Assembly: GCA_963556195.1 (NCBI GenBank)
Contig: OY744521.1
Span: forward strand, 135,782,399 to 135,846,398
DNA length: 64,000 nt
Direction: 5' to 3'
Source of the DNA: Sepiola atlantica
Taxonomy: Eukaryota > Mollusca > Cephalopoda > Sepiida > Sepiolidae
Shown one piece after another: positions 24,246 to 36,190 of this stretch. The position numbers were made by a program, and so were the translations under genes. How positions within the stretch are numbered: the stretch's first letter is position 1; every line of letters begins with the position of its first letter. The notes under the pieces are model-generated. The model ran no database searches, was not told where the DNA came from, and saw nothing but the letters and a program-made list of their open reading frames with translations.

Positions 24246-24276
24246 TGAACTAAAACTCATTAAAAACTAACAAGTA

Positions 24277-24900
24277 TATGCTCCCTACAGTCGCATATTT
24301 TTGCTAGGAGGATGATATTATGAACTACATACACTGACCCCCACAAAGAGGAAGTAATGACTAGGAAAACGATATTATGACAACAGAATAGATAGTACAC
24401 TCTCCCCCAAATGAGAAGGTACTCCTGGGAAGATTGTATCATGAATGAAAATATACTATATTACCCCCAAAGTAGAAGGTAAACTATCAAGATTCCCCCT
24501 TCCTTTCTAAAAAGGAGGTGGTAACGCCTTGTCAGATGATATCATGGCAACAGAAACGATATTGCCACATCTCCTCCAAAGTAAAAGATGGAATACCTGG
24601 GAGGATCACCTCATAAAAGGAGAAGGTAATGCCTACGAGTATGGTATCATGACAACAGAAAGGGTATTACACTAGACCCCCCCCCAAAAAAAAGGAATAT
24701 AAGGTAGTCCCTGGGAAGATCGTTTCATGAAAACAGAACATATACTACATTACCCCTTTTCCTTAGAAGGATGATGTAATACCTGGTAGGATTACACCTT
24801 ACACATTAAAAAGGAGGAAGTCATTCCTGGGAGGACGGTTCTTATGACAACGGAGCCAATACTACACTACCACCATTAAAAGATAATACACTAATAGATT
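24277..24900 (-). repeat. Imperfect tandem array with U2-like segment, about 65-75 bp unit
   Basis: About nine diverged units. On the plus strand each reads roughly CCCCC-AAAG-GAAGGTAATGCCTGGGAGGAT, GGTATCATGACAACAGAACA, GATACTACACTA. The last block, read on the minus strand, is TAGTGTAGTATCTGTTCTGTT, resembling U2 snRNA around its branch-site-recognition region (GUGUAGUAUCUGUUCU). The CCTGGGAGG part is shared with the U2-headed repeat at 28690-29076. Shorter arrays lie at 28195-28440 and 57120-57250. All begin with a GCATATTTTTGCTAG-type lead, or a variant. Confidence 0.7.
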
Positions 24901-25009
24901 AAAGCAGTTTTTTTTCATTCATTTAAAAATGCCTAGTGATAAAAATATGTTTGTAGTTCCTTGACCTTTCAGCTAAGATCAAAGTGTAGAACCTGTTCTC
25001 AGCAAACCA

Positions 25010-25515
25010 GCGACATAAGATGTTTTACTATCGAGGAAAGTATTGCGTATATATGAAAATATAACAATGCAAATTATAAAATATTAATCTATTATAATGA
25101 GAATATAGTTATGAAAAGCAGAAAAAAAACTTTTGTATTTATTAATTTATTCATTTAGATAACATTACAACCAAGTTATGCTAAGTTTCTTTGTCCACGT
25201 GAAATGCTAAATCTTTACAAGCAAAGAGGAATATGCTAGTTAAGGAAGAACGATACCTTTCTACCATAATGTTATTGTTAAAAAACATGTTTATAAGCTT
25301 GAGTTATTGTTCTACCTTAGCTAGCTTTTTTCTCGGATTGTTTCGATGGCAACTATATTTTTTCCGACCTAATTATTTTTAGGCGTTTCACGTGTACGAT
25401 GAAACTTAACATAACTTAGGATTTTTAATGTTTCTTTTTACTAAAACATGGTTTACGTAAAACAATATAAGTTGATTATGATTAATTCCAAAACCTATTT
25501 CACTCTAAATAACTT
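25010..25515. other. Unassigned AT-rich DNA
   Basis: Nothing recognisable. Confidence 0.4.
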
Positions 25516-25517
25516 AT

Positions 25518-25600
25518 GTGACTGAAATAGGAATTAAGCCAAGATAAAGAGAGTATTTTCAGACTATTGCTGAATAATCTTGTTTTCCTATTTCAGTCAC
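25518..25600. repeat. Inverted repeat, 15-bp arms
   Basis: GTGACTGAAATAGGA (25518-25532) is exactly complementary to TCCTATTTCAGTCAC (25586-25600), with a 53-base spacer. Could be a short foldback element. Confidence 0.75.
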
Positions 25601-25924
25601 GCAAATTGAACGAAAATAAAACAGAAGGGGTTAATCAAGGAAGTTTTCTTTACTGATTATTGGGGGGGGGGGAGAAATTTTTATTACATAAGATAAGTGA
25701 AAGAAAACTAAAAAAACTTATAATTAAAACAGAAAATTCAATTTTATTGGTTTGTATTTTAAGTAAAATACGTTTTTCTTTCAGACTATGTATATTTATC
25801 ATTTTTCAGAAAAATAACTACCTCGAAAAAAAGGAAAAAGTGGCTTTCAAATCGGCAATTTCAGAACTGACACGGGATTCTCTATTTGCTCTTGTATCTT
25901 GTAAATAAAAACATGCTTCGTTTC

Positions 25925-25990
25925 ACCAATTACTCCCACCGGTTGCATATTCTTGCTAGCCTGAGAAGATGGTATTTTTGGTGAACGAAC
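25925..25990. repeat. Single diverged unit of the U2-like array family
   Basis: TTGCATATTCTTGCTAGCCT then GAGAAGATGGTATTTTTGGTG resembles the lead-in of the arrays at 24277 and 28195, without the U2-like block. Confidence 0.45.
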
Positions 25991-25999
25991 ATAAAAATT

Positions 26000-28190
26000 A
26001 TCTCCCTTGAAAAATAATGAATAATTATTTTCATATTTTTTCGCTATTCATCAATTTTTTTTTCAATTATGATAATTCGTACATAGGTAAAATGGGCCAT
26101 TATCAAGGAATGTTTATGTAAGTAATCCACTGAGAAATGTCCTTATTTTAGCAGATACTATAAATTAGCAACGCTGCTACATTACGTTAAAATAGTATAC
26201 GATCAAAATATGTCGTAATATAAGCACACCGACATTAATTGCACTTAGTAATTTGTGCGTAGACATCGAACAACCGTTCATTTTTTGTTTACATGGAAGA
26301 TCGAAAGTGCTATGAACAAAATTATTTTAATATTGGCCGTTAGAGAGCAGATTGATGTAAGCTTAAGGTGTTTAATAATGAATTATTCTTTTTATATATT
26401 ATTGTTATCGACTATAAGTATTTCATTACTGGGGTGTATTTTAGCTCTATCACAACTATTATGTCAAGTACGATATTCCGTAATTTACGAAATGTTCAAA
26501 AAGTTGGTTTTCCACCATTTCTTGACGGGAGAACGAAAAAAAAAGCTTTTCAACTTTAGTTTCAAAATTATTTATTTAACATCAAAGAAGTAATAACAAT
26601 GACTCCCACAAAAAAAAGAGTGTAATAAACTTGAAACTTACAATTTATAGGTAATATTAGCGTCTAAAATTCTCAAGTAATTCTATACGATAACGTTGAA
26701 TGTAATGTATGGATGCACGTACGTGTAACAAGAACCGTATAGCTTTTATCTGTTGATCTTATCTAACGTATATTTGAGGTATGCCTTTAATTTTTATGAA
26801 GTTAATTAATGTAAAATTCACGACTTATAAATATTCCATGTTTGCTTCAAGTTAAATAATTAGTCATTAACCATTGTTAACCATTACTAAGTCATATCTG
26901 TTAATGTTAGAAAATGTGAAAGATTAGGATCGAAATTAACCCTCGTAGTGTTTACAATCGGTGAAGCTAAAATTACTTACTAAATAATTTATACCAACTA
27001 AATAATTTATACCAACTTAATAGGTGGCGATGTTAGTACATGTTAAAGAGACGGTAAATCTCCTCCACACTTTCCTTAATATAATGAAAAAAAACAAATA
27101 TTGAGCCGGAGTAAATAATGAAATCAATTAATGTGATTGAAAATGATTGTTTCATAACCCGGACAGGTGTCTGATCAAAATTAATGTAGCTATTTGTTTA
27201 GCTTGTGTTTATGAAACGATTCTTTCCAATAAAATAGGAGAAATATCACTTTAACTTATATATAAGATATCAGAATTATTATATATTATTGAAAGATTTG
27301 ACAAGGCAAATAAACAAATTAAATAACTTGTGTTAATGATTATTAATATTTTTTGAATATTTCGAAAAAAAAACCAAACCTCTTCATCAAATGAAAATCG
27401 AGAGTTTCTATCGGAATCTTTTTGAGGAGGAGGGATATGAATGCATGGTGTTAATTCCGAGTTTGAGGAAGTTGAACATTTCGTCCGTTGAATTTTTACT
27501 TGTTTGAACATCGAACACAGATTAGCTACTCGTATATTAACAAATTTGTAAAGCATTGCGTTTAGCATAGAAAGTAGTATATATTACTAAAATCCCCGAG
27601 AATGCTAATTAAAAAATAACCTATGTTAATGGTAATATATGTATACATATATATACTTGACCCGCACTTGTGGGTTTGAGCTCTCTAGAATTAGGAAATA
27701 ATGGTTTCCACATTGCGTAAAAGACATTGTTCTATAATTTGAATAGATTTCTCGAAAATCTTAATATGTAAAAACGAAAACATAATTTCTACTACTTTCG
27801 TGGAGTGCGGAGATGGTCTAGGAATAAGAATACTTGATTACGACACTAGCAATCGAGTTTCAAATGTTAGCTTGATAGTTTCACGATGCTTAACCACACT
27901 CAGGAGCTGTAATATGGCGAACAGCTGTCTGTAGACCACACAGACACACACACACGTGACAAGCATTCAATTTAATATTGCTTTGGTCATTTTCTTTAAT
28001 AACAGAATACTTTGTTTACATATTCGGCGTAAATGAATGATGTAACACTTCAGAAGTTATTTCTAATATTATTGTTTCTTTGTGCATTAGAGTTGAGGAT
28101 GATTACTTTGAAGTGGAAACCATGGAGTTTGCTGCGTGGAATTCAAATACATTGTGACAACCTTACTTTTCAGACACATCTTGTAAGCCA
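26000..28190. other. Unassigned AT-rich DNA
   Basis: No supported gene. The 112-codon ORF at 26255-26593 (plus) has a hydrophobic stretch (residues about 45-75) but an overlapping frame of similar length and no known relative. The 105-codon minus ORF at 27251-27568 is also unrecognised. A 20-bp direct repeat occurs at about 26978-27017, and a small ACCCGCACTTGTGGGT hairpin lies near 27660. Confidence 0.35.
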
Positions 28191-28194
28191 TTAT

Positions 28195-28440
28195 AAGTAC
28201 TAGCAAATGTACGCCTCCCTCCCATCGCATATTTTTTTGCTAGCCTGGGAGGACGGTATCATTACGTACGAACATATTTTACACTACCCCCTCTTAAAGG
28301 AAAAGGTAATGCTTAGGAGGATGGTCTCATGAAAACTAAACAGATACTACACTAACTTCCCAAAGAAGAAAGTAATGCCTGTGAAGATGGTCTTATCAAA
28401 AACAGATAATTTACCCCCCCCCCTTTATTAGGGAATTAAT
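28195..28440 (-). repeat. Short array of the U2-like tandem unit
   Basis: It starts GCATATTTTTTTGCTAGCCT and then carries three units with GGGAGGACGGTATCAT-type, AACAGATACTACACTA-type and AAAGGTAATGC-type blocks. It lies only about 250 bp from the U2-headed repeat at 28690. Confidence 0.65.
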
Positions 28441-28689
28441 AGTATACTAGGGGAACCCGTGTAAATTACACGAATTGATGTTTTTAATACTAATTATCTT
28501 GTTCCTAACCTATACATGTTTGAATAAAATATGATAAGATTTGGACTGGTATATTTATTTTTTAAAAATGAACAATACATGAAACAATTTACAAAACTTC
28601 TTTATATACAATATTTCTAGTGAAGGTAATATTTCGACGATTAAACCTTACTTTGTAAATGTTTTCGATTAAATTAAATTTGCCTCCAA

Positions 28690-29076
28690 TTTATGAATAT
28701 TTATTTACTCCTCTCCAGGAGTTAGGCACAACGCCAGTTTTATCTTACTCCCACAAGTAAGATGTGACCCAAGGTCGGGTCGGGAAAGTAAGGTTTGAAA
28801 AGCCAGCGCTCGAGAAGGTGAGCACTCTGGCCATTAAAAATTACCTGGGCAGCCCCGTTGGCATTCCCCGGTAGGGGCGCCTCAGGCAGTAAGCAATAAA
28901 CTTACTCCTCCCCAAAGAGGGGAAGCAAAGCCTGGGAGGGTGGACCTCCTAGAACTGCACAGGACAGACCCATAGACCGGCGTAAATTAAGCCTCGAAGG
29001 CCAAGATAATACCAGTCTATGGAGTGCAGTATCCGTCGGAACAGATACTACACTTTGATCTTAGCCAAAAGACCAA
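28690..29076 (-). mobile_element. U2 snRNA-headed repeat (SINE-like)
   Basis: On the minus strand 29076-29039 reads TTGGTCTTTTGGCTAAGATC then AAAGTGTAGTATCTGTTC. That matches metazoan U2 snRNA (about nucleotides 11-48, including the branch-site-recognition GUAGUA) almost base for base; the first dozen bases of U2 are missing. After it a GATACTGCACT segment can pair back with AGTGTAGTATC, and ATCTTGGCC with GGCTAAGAT, so the head forms a foldback. Then comes about 270 bp of body, which is also present without the head at 19570-19800. U2-derived SINE heads are known in other animals (SINEU-type); here the class is inference. No Sm site or 3' stem-loops of a working U2 gene were found. Confidence 0.75.
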
Positions 29077-29237
29077 GCCAATTTATGAGTAGCATACAAA
29101 GATTCGGAAGGTCGTTGCTTTTGATGTAAGCATTACACACAAAATCACACACGCTATTGTATTAATATGCGTCTTCTCGGTCGTCCCCTCCCTACCTCTC
29201 TTCCCCTTCCCCTCAAAATGTAGAAAATAAATCTTAG

Positions 29238-29300
29238 AGGTTGGTTGGGATCGAGCCCAAGTCAAAAATACTACGTCGCTAACCGTTGCGCCAAAGGGAA
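29238..29300 (-). mobile_element. tRNA-Arg-like head (SINE or tRNA pseudogene)
   Basis: Minus-strand A box TGGCGCAACGGTTAGCG (29293-29277) and B box GGGCTCGATCCC (29258-29247) are near consensus and close together. The A box resembles tRNA-Arg. The acceptor stem is not convincingly closed, so a SINE head is more likely than a tRNA gene. The overlapping ORFs 29083-29265 and 29245-29439 are shadows. Confidence 0.6.
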
Positions 29301-29398
29301 ATACTTGAAAATGTTTCGAAAATTAGGCGAATTGAATGTTTTTCAAAATCTAGGTGCGGCACGCATGCGCAGAGCTTTTGCCGGAAGCGTGACACACG

Positions 29399-29515
29399 AA
29401 CACACACGCTATCGTATTAATATAGATTGTCTGAAATAGTATAGTGAACAGAATTAATAGTATAGTTTCGGCTTCAGACAGACAGATACTAAAATCTCCA
29501 TTAGTAATTAACAGT
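29399..29515 (+). repeat. Dispersed repeat segment, shared with 57270-57370
   Basis: GTCTGAAATAGTATAGT, a TTCAGACAGACA block and AAATCTCCATTAGTAAT occur in the same order at 57270-57370. Both copies lie near U2-like arrays. A CACACACGCTATCGTATTAAT block at 29399 is also repeated at 29138. Confidence 0.65.
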
Positions 29516-30937
29516 AGGAAACCGTCGTATGACCAGATACTTTAAAAGACACATAACAAAGATTAGTATATTTTAAATCTCTTAAAACGTGTTTATTCTT
29601 TCTTTGATCCTTACCGATTTTGATGCGGTTTGTTTTGTTGTAAACCTTTTAAATAATGCAATGTATGATCGCATATCAACCCTCATACAAAAAAAAACTA
29701 ATAGCAGAATTAAAAAAAAAAAATTGGATTTTTTTCGCTGATGAACAGAAGAAAGTGGGTTGATGATTCTCGCCGTACATTGTTTAAGTTAAGCGCGAAA
29801 CAGGAAAGAAAATCCTTTAAGCCGAATTTCTAATCAAATTTCACGAAGAAAATGGCGGGAATTAACACGGCTTTTGTCGAAAGAAGACAAATACAAGCAA
29901 ATAATGTTTAAAAGCCAGACTCAAAAACATCAAAGAGTACAACCAATATGAAGCGCAGAAATGTTATTCAAACGTTATGTAGTAGAGAAGGATGAGTTAA
30001 TGACATCCGTTCTCCATTATAATTAAAGTTGGTAGTAATAGAATGCCCATCTAATTCTATATATCAATAAATAGACGAAATTGAAGGCTATATAGAATAT
30101 ATGTTGTTTGGGATGTGCTAAAAAGGAATTAAAAACAGCTAAGAATAAATCTTTTCAAAGGACACTTTGGTAGATTCATGATTTCGTTGGAGAGTTGGAA
30201 AAAAATCAACGACATACGTCTTGCTCGTATGATGTATTAAATTCAACAAATTATGCGAAGAAAAAAAACAGATTGTGCGTGCGCTGTAAATAGTTCAACA
30301 AATTCATGTATTCCTACGCCAACACCTTGGATTGGCTGGTGGACCAATGACTCAACGGTAAACTTGTCTATTTACGACAACAAAATAAATAGCTCATAAA
30401 AATATATGACCGCTACATGTTCTTCGATTTCCCCAGTCTATCTTTCTCGAATCCCACGGCGCATCTACTTCATCGATAGAATTAGCTGGTCGAATTTCTG
30501 TAGTCACAGTGGTGACGTGGTAGCCGAAGATTTGAGTTTTCTTTCTCACCTGGTAGCTGCAATTATGCACGGGAAATAAAACTCCAACAAAAATCTTGCT
30601 TAATGGCCCATGATGTTTAATTCTTTCATTATCTCACAGCACTGAAAGCTTACATATAAGCGTTAAATAGAACTCTCCCGGAAGAGTAAACAAGACGGAG
30701 TTTTGAAAAACTGAGGAAGAACGTCATGTCTACGTGTCATTTACGACTTCCCCCTCACCTCCATGATTCAACTTTCCGTACACATATCTCTCGTTCTACT
30801 TACTTGTAATTAAATTGTTAACTCTCTTAGATGATTTCAAACTTATGTGGAAAATGTCCAATCTAACCCTACTTTTACACCCCCGCCTCTTATTGTGCTA
30901 CAGTTACAAAGAAACGTATTTGCAGAGTTACACAGTT

Positions 30938-30938
<1 letters not shown>
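29516..30938. other. Unassigned AT-rich DNA
   Basis: No gene, RNA or mobile element recognised. Confidence 0.4.

Positions 30939-30940
<2 letters not shown>

Positions 30941-31001
<61 letters not shown>
30941..31001. repeat. (GA)n microsatellite
   Basis: About 30 GA dinucleotides. Both ORFs crossing it are repeat translations. Confidence 0.97.
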
Positions 31002-31006
<5 letters not shown>

Positions 31007-31828
31007 TAAATACATAAAACTTTAATGCTAATTTCTTTACAATATCATTTGGTGCTGGAGGGAGAAGTAACGTGCTTCTTACTTTCCTCCACACATACAG
31101 AGTCAAACAAAGGTCTGGCCGAATCTGTTTTATTAAATGCTAATAATTATTTGTGTATCATTGGAGCACTGCACCCTATGCTAATTCACACAATTCTACT
31201 TTTTTAAGCAATTACACGTAAAAAGACTGGAAAACTTGACAGTAAAATAAAATAAAAATATTTAAGATTTTAGATATAGAGATCAGTTTTGCATCAATTT
31301 ATTCCATTAAATGCTAATAATGTTTTTGGTGTATTATTTGAGCTAGACAGCTCAATTAATTAGCGTTTAAAAAGAACATAATTCTTAAAACACAGTTTAA
31401 GTGTTAATCATTCTCAAAACTGGTTAAGACCGATTTGCCTGGATTAAAAGCAGTGCCCTCTCGCTTTTTTTCATTTGTTTCCTTTTCTCTAATGAATTGG
31501 TATCTATTAGGCGCCACACTTTCATATTATCGCGAAAACAATAAGTCATTGCTTCATTCAAACGATCCCCTAATAGAGCCGGTCCTTTAGAAATTCATTT
31601 AAAATGTGACTCGGATTCTAAATATCTACATCCTCACATATTCCATGTTAATAACAGCACATAGATAGAATGAAATTAAAGATGAAATAAAAGACAAAAA
31701 AGATGAGTAATTATAAAATTAATTTGTTACAAGAATTAAATTGTGCCATATTTTTTAACGTTTGAGCAGACTTTAACAAAGAAATCGAGTTCGAAATTTA
31801 AATGTTGACATTATTGTAAAGGAATGAA

Positions 31829-31830
<2 letters not shown>
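31002..31830. other. Unassigned AT-rich DNA with a short direct repeat
   Basis: TTAAATGCTAATAAT and a following TGAGC/TGGAGC block occur at 31131-31166 and again at 31306-31343. Nothing else recognised. Confidence 0.4.

Positions 31831-31833
<3 letters not shown>

Positions 31834-31884
<51 letters not shown>
31834..31884. repeat. (TA)n microsatellite
   Basis: TA dinucleotides. Confidence 0.96.
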
Positions 31885-31889
<5 letters not shown>

Positions 31890-32509
31890 CCAGTCACCGT
31901 AACATGAAAATGTTTTTTGTAACAGTGCAATAAAGATAGGAAATTGATATGTTGCGATCCGTTTCAATGAAAATGCACCCAGCTAGAAAAAAGCTAACAA
32001 ATGCTTACATAATATTTTCATGCTGAATTTAATTGCAGTAACATTTTTCTGTCATTTCTATTGAATTTCACTCGTTAGCAAAACGAGACAGTATGACAAT
32101 AATTCCAACTTTTAAAACGAACTTTTCCAACACATACACACAAAAACAAATTCTCTTAGAAAATGAAATCGAGCATAATGCACTTACGTTTCCTCGTACA
32201 GCAGAAATGCACGTAAAACAACCTCTCGGAAACAACGTGTAGGTGCAGCTACTTATTTAATATTATTTCAGTACTAGAATAAATACAAATAGACTTTAAA
32301 TACGCGTTGACAACGCCGGGTCGGGACACCTAGTAATATATAGAAAAACAGGTCAGTCGGATTCTTAACATTTCTATCTGACAAATCGATATTTGATGCT
32401 GCCTAGCCAGTCAATTACTGTCTTTTAGCTTGGGGTTTTCATTTAAAAGATGACCCTATTAAAATTGATCTCGGCGAGAAATTTCTTTCAGTTTACTTCA
32501 ATTGGATAA

Positions 32510-32554
<45 letters not shown>

Positions 32555-33440
32555 CAACAATAAAATAAATGCAAGGCTACAGATATCAGAAAAATTCTAA
32601 AGAACTCGACATCCTATTCGATAGCACCCTTTAGATCTGATTTATTAATTTGGTTGTGTAACAAATTTTATGTTTGTCTCCTTGTTTAGTAACAGTAATA
32701 ACAGTATTAATACTATTAGGGTTTACAATAATACATACTGATGTAATTATGGAAGAAAAAGTAATGTGCCCATTAACGAACAAGGTTTAATAGTTAATGT
32801 TATATAAAAAGCAACAGTAAATTATATGAACAGTGAAAAAAATAACGTATACATAGGAGCCATGGAGAATAATTTAAAGTGTAGGTATAATAAAGAATGG
32901 TGACATATAGGAATGAAAAATATAGAATTAGTACCACATAGTCTAAATATATATGAGAATGAAAATAAAAATATTAGTTCTAATAGAAATTGGAGATCCT
33001 TTGCAACATCGTAAAAACTGTAAATTGTGTTTAGAAGAATAATACACAACGATAAACTTTAAAAACGAAATTAATTAATTAAAAGAATAACAAGATTAAG
33101 CCCAGATTAAGTAATTAAATATTTATGTGTGCGTTCTTACCTGTTGTATAACTTCTGTGATAAAAAAGAACACAGGAAAAACTGCTTGTATAGTTAACAA
33201 ATAGTTAGCAACTAATATCATATTGAAATAAATAAAAGAAACGCGCGAAATGCAGGGTCACCTAAGTACTCCCCCTTTCCCGGTTTCGTGTTTAAGATTG
33301 ATACCAGCTGCAAGCAAACTTCTGCTAATCGGTGATATCAAAGCTGCAGTCAAATGTTAAAAGCTAAGTGCATTTTATTATCATTACATATATACAAGGT
33401 CTTTTTATATTTTCATTTTAGAACCATTTGAAGTATTTAA
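31885..33440. other. Unassigned AT-rich DNA with (TA)n
   Basis: A second TA tract lies at 32511-32549, and a minus-strand member of the ACTAG...GCGTTG motif set at 32312-32338. The ORF 32822-33049 (minus) is hydrophobic but unrecognised. No gene seen. Confidence 0.4.
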
Positions 33441-33639
33441 TAATGGTATAGTGCAACAGACAGCCGTATCTGTGGTGCACTCTTATTGGGTTTGAGAACT
33501 GGAGACCGTAAACGACTCGACAGAACCGACATAATGGACGAGATTGACCTGCATCAAGAGGATTTACGCTCGATTACATAATTCTGAAATTTTAGCTGTA
33601 GATCATCGGTACTTTAATACATTGAAGACTGCGAGATGT

Positions 33640-34510
33640 AAGCTGGAGAATTGAGATGGAGATGTGGAAGCAGTGGTTAGTAAGGATTATAGCAGGTTGT
33701 GTGTCTGTTCGCACAACGACATTTGAGGTAAAGATGCAAATTCGGGTAGGATCCATACATAATGCGAACCTTGGCGACAGAAATCGGCGTCGGAGTGATG
33801 ATTGTGCAGAAAGCGCTGAACTATGATCTTCGCTACTTCTCTTAGAAGAGTCCCAAGGGCCAATTACTCACGGACAAGGCCCAAGAAAACCGCTTTACGA
33901 AAGCCAAGTAACTCCTCAACAAGGGCAAACACCCAGTCGAGTCAGAGCCAGTTTCGCACAGACGGTTAGCTTACAGTCTGAACAAGTCTCGCACGTGATG
34001 TAGATCAAGTTCTCAAACTGTGCTGGTCTTTTTGTGTGTTTCCAGCGAAGGCCACGTTATTCCGTCCGACATCTTCGAAAATAGACTCCGACTCAATTCA
34101 GGTAAGTATATATGGGCTGAGAAGAGAGCGTGGCTACAGGAAGTCACACAAGTGACAGTAGAACTCAGCTCACTGTCAAACTTCCGGTAAAACCAAGAAG
34201 TGACCTTCTGAAAAGTCTAACGATTTCACCAATCCTAACATCTGCACCCCCATGTCGCCTGATTGTAACCCGATGGACAGTTATGCATGGAAAGCTGTTG
34301 AGGATACTACGAACCGTACCACTTGCAACACGAAGGACACGTTGATTGGCAGGATAAAAGTCTTGTTCAGACGTCTCTCGAAGGATACCGGGACGGCTGT
34401 GTGCTTCATGTTCAAGTCTCACCGGGAAGCTGTGGTGGAAGCTCGTGGGGTTCTTTGGGTGAGCTGTATTCAGCTAATGGTCCTTGAAAAGGTTCACTCT
34501 CAATTTTGAG
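33640..34510 (+). pseudogene. mariner-like transposase pseudogene 1
   Basis: Scattered across frames, the order of a mariner transposase is visible. First a DNA-binding end with RTLATEIGVGV and ALNYDLRYFS (from 33762). Next QLLTDKAQENRFTKAK (about 33860), then VSSEGHVIPSDIF and RLRLNSGKYI (about 34040-34110). Last is a 3' block with SPDCNPMDSYAW, TNRTTCNTKD and SHREAVVEARG (34252-34509). SPDCNPMD holds the third acidic residue of the DD34D catalytic triad. Stops and frameshifts separate the blocks, so it is dead. No TIRs were found at the edges. The overlapping ORFs 34130-34345 and 34165-34422 are shadows. Confidence 0.88.
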
Positions 34511-34589
34511 AATACGGCAAATATATGACGTGTTTTCTTTACTGTACAAAAAGTGTAAAATTTCTCTCGACCCTCTGTCTTTATAGGTA

Positions 34590-34591
34590 TG

Positions 34592-34641
<50 letters not shown>

Positions 34642-34802
34642 TTAATGTAAATATAATTAGATATTGATATAAATTCCTATAAATGTAAGTAAATATAAAT
34701 AAAAGTATACATACAAATAACTATGGACTTTGAGACTCACTGTTGTATCTCAGTAGCAAATGCTTATAAGACTAACCTACTGACTTACTTTTAAACGAGT
34801 CC

Positions 34803-34865
<63 letters not shown>
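34590..34865. repeat. Two (TA)n microsatellites
   Basis: TA tracts at about 34591-34639 and 34804-34865, separated by AT-rich DNA. Confidence 0.95.
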
Positions 34866-34867
<2 letters not shown>

Positions 34868-35239
34868 GTATCTTTCTGCGTACGTATATAAAAACTTTTT
34901 TGTATTTGTTCATACACTTTTATTTTTATCAATACCCTTTCTTTCTCTACTTTGAGGAAGAAAAGAATTAATGAATTTCAGAGTGGACCACCCAGAAAAG
35001 AAGAATTCAACTTGGTTTCAAGTTTCAAAGAACTGACCTACAAAATTAAAGTGAATCAGAATTGGTACATTTAAAAAAAAACAAGTCGTTCCTTCACGGC
35101 CTATTTTTATTGGACGTAATTCAGTCATTGCCCGATAAGCATTTTTTATGAAAATTAGACACTTTGCAGATACGTCTTCGCAATTCTGCACGAGAATCGT
35201 TTTGTCGGTCGGTCGGTCACGTTTCATTTTGTTCTGTCA

Positions 35240-35425
35240 CGTCTAAGTTTGAAATTACATTTTCTATCGCGAAACGCGCAGATTGAATATACAAATATTA
35301 AGAATGCCGGTCCTGGTTTAATTACGGATGACCCTAATTACCTATTGTACGTTTCTCCATCTCTCCTTAACTACTATCCCAGTCCAATAATGCTAAAAAT
35401 GCAGTAAAAATCACATTTTCTAAAT
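35240..35425 (+). repeat. Dispersed repeat, family Q, copy 1
   Basis: TTACGGATGACCCTAATTACC, CTCCATCTCTCC and AGTCCAATAATG blocks recur in order at 58330-58440. Class unknown. Confidence 0.55.
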
Positions 35426-35839
35426 GTTCTATGCTAGTCTTTTCCACGCGTTCCGTCTCTTTCTTCCCGAGCTGGTTTCTTCTCGACGCTCACACTTTTG
35501 TATTATTTTCTGATCTAATGCATTTACGAATGCCTTTCTTAGCGTTACGTATATCAATATATATTTTTTTTATTCAACGCCAATAACCACATTGTCACTG
35601 TTGGTTTAAGGACATACATAAACACATTATATAATAAAACTGATCTAATTAGACATGAGACTATGAAATTTGCTAGAAATGATTATTAATCCATAGAGAT
35701 TGTCTTCAACTCATTACTGTTTCAGTACGTAATTGCGTGTCGAAAACAAAATATAATCCTTCACTATATCAAGGCAAATATGCATTTATTTGTATATAAA
35801 TGTGTGAGTGAATATATATCGGTCTCGTCACACAAATGT

Positions 35840-36190
35840 TAGCGAATACAAAATACGGACGGACGAGATCATTTTAAGTGGTTAGGGGAAAAGAGAAAGC
35901 AAATAGCAAGTCTTAAATGAATTCGGAAATAAATCTTTGACTATTTCTATAAGTAGACGCTTTCTTCCTATTTTTCTCTTCTGTTGCAATTTAGAAGCGT
36001 TTCATTCTGTTTCTGTATTTTAAACTTTGCAGTTTAAGACCTTTTCTTTCAGATTTCCTTTTTTAACTTCACCGATTTAGACGTTGTTTTATATGAATAT
36101 GCGAACACTGGCCAAGCATACTCTTTTTTCGACATTTTTTGACAGAGGATGTACACTCGTTACTTATATACTGTAAATTGAGTTAATAAA
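35840..36190 (+). repeat. Dispersed repeat, family R, copy 1
   Basis: GAAAGCAAATAGCAAGTC, TATATGAATAT, AACACTG-C-AGCAT and a TTTTTGACAGAGGATG block recur in order and orientation at 46140-46430. Diverged, no coding potential. Confidence 0.65.

Noticed and set aside
26255..26593. 112-codon ORF with a hydrophobic segment
   Set aside because: An overlapping frame is of similar length, composition is that of random AT-rich DNA, and no family match is apparent.
28998..29036. Similarity of CACTCCA...CTGGTATT to the 3' end of U2 snRNA
   Set aside because: Short, gapped, and also explained by the segment being a partial inverted copy of the U2 5' part. Left open, not claimed.
29238..29300. Functional tRNA-Arg gene
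   Set aside because: A and B boxes are good, but acceptor stem pairing and a proper anticodon arm are not convincing.
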